From assembly GCA_018895125.1 (NCBI GenBank), contig JAHIOR010000019.1:1-6180 (forward strand): DNA of 6,180 nt, given 5' to 3'. Source of the stretch: Patescibacteria group bacterium. Its GTDB lineage: Bacteria > Patescibacteriota > Minisyncoccia > Minisyncoccales > GWA2-46-15. Positions within the stretch are counted from its first letter, which is position 1. Each line of letters starts with the position of its first letter. Below are positions 6,121 through 6,180 of this stretch, in pieces. Position numbers and translations under genes: made by a program. The notes beneath the pieces were generated by a model. The model did not search any database, was not told the origin of the DNA, and was given only the letters and a program-made list of their open reading frames with translations.

Positions 6121-6180
6121 TGGCTGGGGTGAGAATCGAACTCACGACTTTCGCCTTATGAGTGCGACGTTCTACCACTG
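6121..6180 (-). tRNA. tRNA with CAU anticodon, probably elongator tRNA-Met (5' end beyond window)
   Basis: The window holds the last 60 bases. The anticodon loop is CTCATAA (anticodon CAU), the variable loop AAGTC, the T stem GTGAG pairs with CTCAC around TTCGATT, and the acceptor 3' strand is CCCAGCC with discriminator A. The anticodon stem lacks the three consecutive G-C pairs at the loop end that mark initiator tRNA, so it is not tRNA-fMet. Elongator Met is most likely from the GTCGCACTCATAA context; the tRNA-Ile whose CAU is modified to lysidine cannot be ruled out without the 5' end. The stem TCGCA/GGCGA has an A31-G39 mismatch next to the loop. CCA is not encoded (the following bases are CAG). 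Confidence 0.9.

Noticed and set aside
1..6180. Possible alternative genetic code, because none of the five complete genes ends in TGA
   Set aside because: All stops are TAA or TAG, but no in-frame TGA is read through within any gene and five stops are too few to infer recoding.

Overview
The window is one compact, AT-rich bacterial segment in which every supported gene lies on the minus strand. It is read from high to low coordinates: a 5'-truncated CAU-anticodon tRNA (probably elongator tRNA-Met), tRNA-Asp(GUC), pheS, pheT, gyrB, secE, nusG and the first 32 codons of rplK, which runs off the left edge. All proteins read without frameshifts in the standard code. The plus-strand open frames are antisense shadows of these genes.

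Organism (inference): small bacterial-type proteins, very short gene spacing, no recognisable Shine-Dalgarno sequences, tRNAs without an encoded CCA, a single-membrane-span SecE, and divergent or domain-reduced aminoacyl-tRNA synthetase subunits together suggest a reduced-genome bacterium, most likely of the Candidate Phyla Radiation (Patescibacteria, Parcubacteria-like). The window contains no 16S rRNA or complete ribosomal protein, so placement below that level is not possible.

Layout: 6032-6180 is a tRNA pair. 5935-6031 is a 97-base spacer with a factor-independent terminator for the tRNAs and a sigma-70-like promoter for pheS; the terminator's 3' arm runs into the -35 box. From pheS onward the gaps are -17, 12, 26, 12 and 10 bases, so pheS-pheT-gyrB-secE-nusG-rplK looks like one transcription unit. 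There is no non-coding stretch longer than about 100 bases.

How the genes work together: pheS and pheT encode the (alpha-beta)2 phenylalanyl-tRNA synthetase, gyrB the ATPase subunit of DNA gyrase, secE the small Sec translocon subunit, nusG a transcription elongation factor that can bridge RNA polymerase and ribosome, and rplK ribosomal protein L11. secE-nusG-rplK is the widely conserved order; having pheST and gyrB fused directly in front of it is not.

The main point of interest is the PheRS. PheS has substitutions at most of the residues known to line the phenylalanine pocket in the Thermus enzyme. PheT lacks the N-terminal tRNA-binding OB domain usual in bacterial PheT and has a degenerate C-terminal anticodon-binding domain. 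GyrB carries Pro in place of the near-invariant Asp of the EGDSAGG motif. No new defence, mobile or CRISPR system was found.
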